Positions 6,543-8,161 of a stretch of DNA of 8,161 bases are shown here, piece by piece. The stretch comes from Desulfohalobiaceae bacterium (GTDB lineage Bacteria; Desulfobacterota; Desulfovibrionia; Desulfovibrionales; Desulfothermaceae): NCBI GenBank assembly GCA_021737525.1, contig JAIPDU010000067.1, positions 1-8,161 on the forward strand. Reading direction: 5' to 3'. Both the position numbers and the translations under genes were made by a program. The notes under the pieces are model-generated. The model was not told the DNA's origin. It worked only from the letters and a program-made list of their open reading frames with translations, and did no database searches. Position 1 is the stretch's first letter, and every line of letters begins with the position of its first letter.

Positions 6543-6579
6543 GTAAGGGCGTAGTGGCGAGCTACGCCCTTACTTTTTT
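6543..6579 (+). terminator. Intrinsic terminator after ffs, directly ahead of serS
   Basis: GTAAGGGCGTAG (6543-6554) pairs perfectly over 12 bp with CTACGCCCTTAC (6562-6573) around a 7-base loop, followed by six T (6574-6579). It ends the ffs transcript, yet serS starts only 31 bp further on, so it may also limit transcription into serS. Confidence 0.9.
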
Positions 6580-6610
6580 CTTAAGGGTCGTATCCAGTGG
6601 GACGTGAAGT

Positions 6611-7906
6611 ATGCTGGACCTGAGATTTATCCGCAAGAATCCGGAATTCGTTCAAGACGCACTGAACAGGCGCGGAATGGACCTTTCCATTCAGGAGTTC
6701 CTCCAGTTGGACGAGGAGCGGCGTTCGGTGATTCAGGATGTGGAGGAGCTGCGGCGACAGCGGAATCAGGCCTCGGAGGAGGTTGCCCGGCTCAAGAAGA
6801 ACGGGGAGGATGCTTCGGAGCAGATCGATCAGCTTTCCCGTGTCTCGGACAGGATCAAGGAGCTGGAGGCGAAGAAGAAGGACCGCGAGGAACGCCTGCG
6901 GGAAATCCGGCTGGCCATTCCCAACATTCCCCAGGAGGATGTCCCCACCGGGGACTCCGACGAGGACAACATCGAGGTCCGGCGCTGGGGCGAGCTCCCC
7001 TCTTTCGGCTTCGAGCCCAAGCCCCACTGGGAACTGGGCCCCGAACTGGGCGGACTTGATTTTGAGCGGGCCGCCAAGATCACCGGGAGCCGGTTCGCTG
7101 TCTACTGGTCCTGGGCTGCCAGGCTGGAGCGGGCCCTGATCAATTTCATGCTCGAGCTGCAGACCCAGCAAAACGGGTACACCGAGATCCTGCCCCCCTT
7201 CATCGTGAACAGCGAGAGCATGCAGGGAACGGGCCAGCTCCCCAAATTCGAGGAGGACCTGTTCAAGCTCGAGGACTGGGACTACTACCTCATTCCCACG
7301 GCGGAAGTGCCACTCATCAATCTGCACATGAACGAGGTCATCCCCGAGGACGACCTCCCTCTGGCCTATACCGCGTTCACCCCGTGCTTCCGCTCCGAGG
7401 CGGGGTCCTACGGCAAGGATACCAAGGGGCTCATACGGCAGCATCAATTCAACAAGGTGGAGCTCGTGCGCTTCACCCGTCCCGAGGATTCAAAGGAGCA
7501 GCTGGAAATCCTTCTGGGGCACGCGGAGGCGGTTCTACGGGAACTGGAGCTGCCCTACCGGGTGGTGACCCTGTGCACCGGTGATCTCGGGTTTTCCGCA
7601 TCCAAGACCTACGACGTGGAGATTTGGCTTCCCGGCCAGAACGCCTTCCGGGAGATCTCCTCCTGTTCCAACTGCGGAGACTTTCAGGCCAGACGGGCGG
7701 GTATCCGCTATAAACCCAGGGATGCCAAGGGCTCCGAGCTCCTGCATACCCTGAACGGATCCGGAATGGCCGTGGGCAGGACCTTGCTGGCCATACTGGA
7801 GAACAACCAGCAGGAGGACGGATCCGTGCTCATCCCCAAGGCGCTCCGCCCGTACATGGGGGGCATGGAACGTATTGAGCCCACGACGGGCGCGGGAAGG
7901 GCCTAG
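6611..7906 (+). CDS. serS: Seryl-tRNA synthetase (SerRS, class II)
   Basis: This cytoplasmic enzyme uses ATP to charge serine onto tRNA-Ser, including the two serine tRNAs upstream. The product is 431 residues, normal for bacterial SerRS. The start MLDLRFIRKNPE is the typical N-terminus and fixes ATG 6611; the ribosome-binding site is weak (GGGA eight bases upstream). Residues up to about 110 form the long antiparallel coiled coil that grips the tRNA-Ser variable arm, rich in Glu, Lys and Arg. The class II catalytic core follows: motif 1 around the helix ALINFMLELQ, serine-binding TAEVPL (T230-E232), motif 2 in TPCFRSEAGSYGKDTKG with R261 and E263, and motif 3 in NGSGMAVGRTLLAILEN with R390. 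All key residues are present. The gene has no clear promoter between the ffs terminator and its start, and no obvious T-tailed terminator after its stop. Confidence 0.97.
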   Translation: MLDLRFIRKNPEFVQDALNRRGMDLSIQEFLQLDEERRSVIQDVEELRRQRNQASEEVARLKKNGEDASEQIDQLSRVSDRIKELEAKKKDREERLREIRLAIPNIPQEDVPTGDSDEDNIEVRRWGELPSFGFEPKPHWELGPELGGLDFERAAKITGSRFAVYWSWAARLERALINFMLELQTQQNGYTEILPPFIVNSESMQGTGQLPKFEEDLFKLEDWDYYLIPTAEVPLINLHMNEVIPEDDLPLAYTAFTPCFRSEAGSYGKDTKGLIRQHQFNKVELVRFTRPEDSKEQLEILLGHAEAVLRELELPYRVVTLCTGDLGFSASKTYDVEIWLPGQNAFREISSCSNCGDFQARRAGIRYKPRDAKGSELLHTLNGSGMAVGRTLLAILENNQQEDGSVLIPKALRPYMGGMERIEPTTGAGRA

Positions 7907-7933
7907 CGATTTTGTCGTTGCCCCTGAAGCGGC

Positions 7934-7962
7934 TTGACAAGAGGCAGCCATTTCTTTACAAA
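7934..7962 (+). promoter_or_regulatory. Likely promoter for tRNA-Lys
   Basis: TTGACA (7934-7939), a 17-base spacer and TACAAA (7957-7962) give exactly the same boxes and spacing as the candidate promoter ahead of tRNA-Ser(GGA). It starts 27 bp after the serS stop and would give a leader of about 115 nt before the tRNA. A closer, weaker start near CATATC (8073-8078) cannot be excluded. Confidence 0.5.
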
Positions 7963-7985
7963 AGAAAATCGGTTGGCGGGCAGGA

Positions 7986-8003
7986 CTTCCCCCAGGCGGG
8001 AAG
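7986..8003 (+). repeat. Small hairpin in the serS-tRNA-Lys spacer
   Basis: CTTCCC (7986-7991) pairs with GGGAAG (7998-8003) around six bases. No T tract follows, so a terminator for serS is not supported; it would be part of the tRNA-Lys leader if the promoter at 7934 is used. Confidence 0.35.
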
Positions 8004-8083
8004 GCGGCCTTCAATCAAAGGAGGAGCAGAACGCGCGACGCGGCTTCCTTTCTCTACCGCCAATCGGCTCGACATATCAGGCC

Positions 8084-8159
8084 GGGTCGTTAACTCAGCT
8101 GGTAGAGTATCGGCCTTTTAAGCCGAGAGTCGCAGGTTCGAATCCTGCACGACCCACCA
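8084..8159 (+). tRNA. tRNA-Lys, anticodon TTT (codons AAA/AAG)
   Basis: Acceptor GGGTCGT (8084-8090) pairs fully with ACGACCC (8149-8155), followed by discriminator A and encoded CCA (8157-8159). The D arm has AGCTGGTAGAG, and the anticodon stem TCGGC/GCCGA holds the loop CTTTTAA with TTT at 8117-8119. The T arm has GGTTCGAAT with stem GCAGG/CCTGC. It is complete, ending two bases before the window edge; further tRNA genes could follow. Confidence 0.96.
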
Positions 8160-8161
8160 TA

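Noticed and set aside
8017..8024. Perfect Shine-Dalgarno sequence AAAGGAGG in the tRNA-Lys leader
   Set aside because: No ATG, GTG or TTG follows within the usual distance and no sensible open frame continues into the tRNA, so it is not evidence of a gene.

Overview
This window looks like ordinary chromosome from a Gram-negative, GC-rich bacterium. The organism makes an outer membrane with lipopolysaccharide, because a full lptD is present. The GTG-started LptD, the YkgJ-type cysteine-cluster protein, the lptD-mutL gene pair and the protein style suggest a deltaproteobacterium, perhaps Desulfovibrionales. That placement is an inference from gene style, not from a search.

Layout, left to right. 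Positions 2-79 hold the last 25 codons of an unrecognised plus-strand gene, closed by a strong intrinsic terminator (111-150). Facing it is a minus-strand gene for a YkgJ-family cysteine-cluster protein (242-718). The gene-free stretch 719-1279 contains a 334-bp fold-back element (747-1080) with long imperfect inverted arms and CTAG at both edges, then a stretch with no recognised feature, then six 7-bp repeats (1240-1281) that run into the mutL stop codon. mutL (1280-3073) and lptD (3087-5423) form a tight minus-strand pair, lptD first; the mutL ribosome-binding site overlaps the lptD stop codon.

From 5630 onward everything reads on the plus strand and mostly serves translation and protein targeting: tRNA-Ser(GCT) with its own promoter and terminator, a 486-bp spacer (5805-6289) with a CTCTGTG-type 30-bp inverted repeat, then tRNA-Ser(GGA), the small SRP RNA (ffs), a strong terminator, and serS, followed by tRNA-Lys(TTT). 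A seryl-tRNA synthetase thus sits next to two of its tRNA substrates. Only 31 bp separate the SRP RNA terminator from the serS start codon, so serS may depend on read-through.

Most of the window is housekeeping. I found no defence system, CRISPR array, prophage or transposase. The points most worth a second look are the fold-back element, the CTCTGTG hairpin, the serS transcription arrangement, and a substituted residue in the MutL endonuclease motif.
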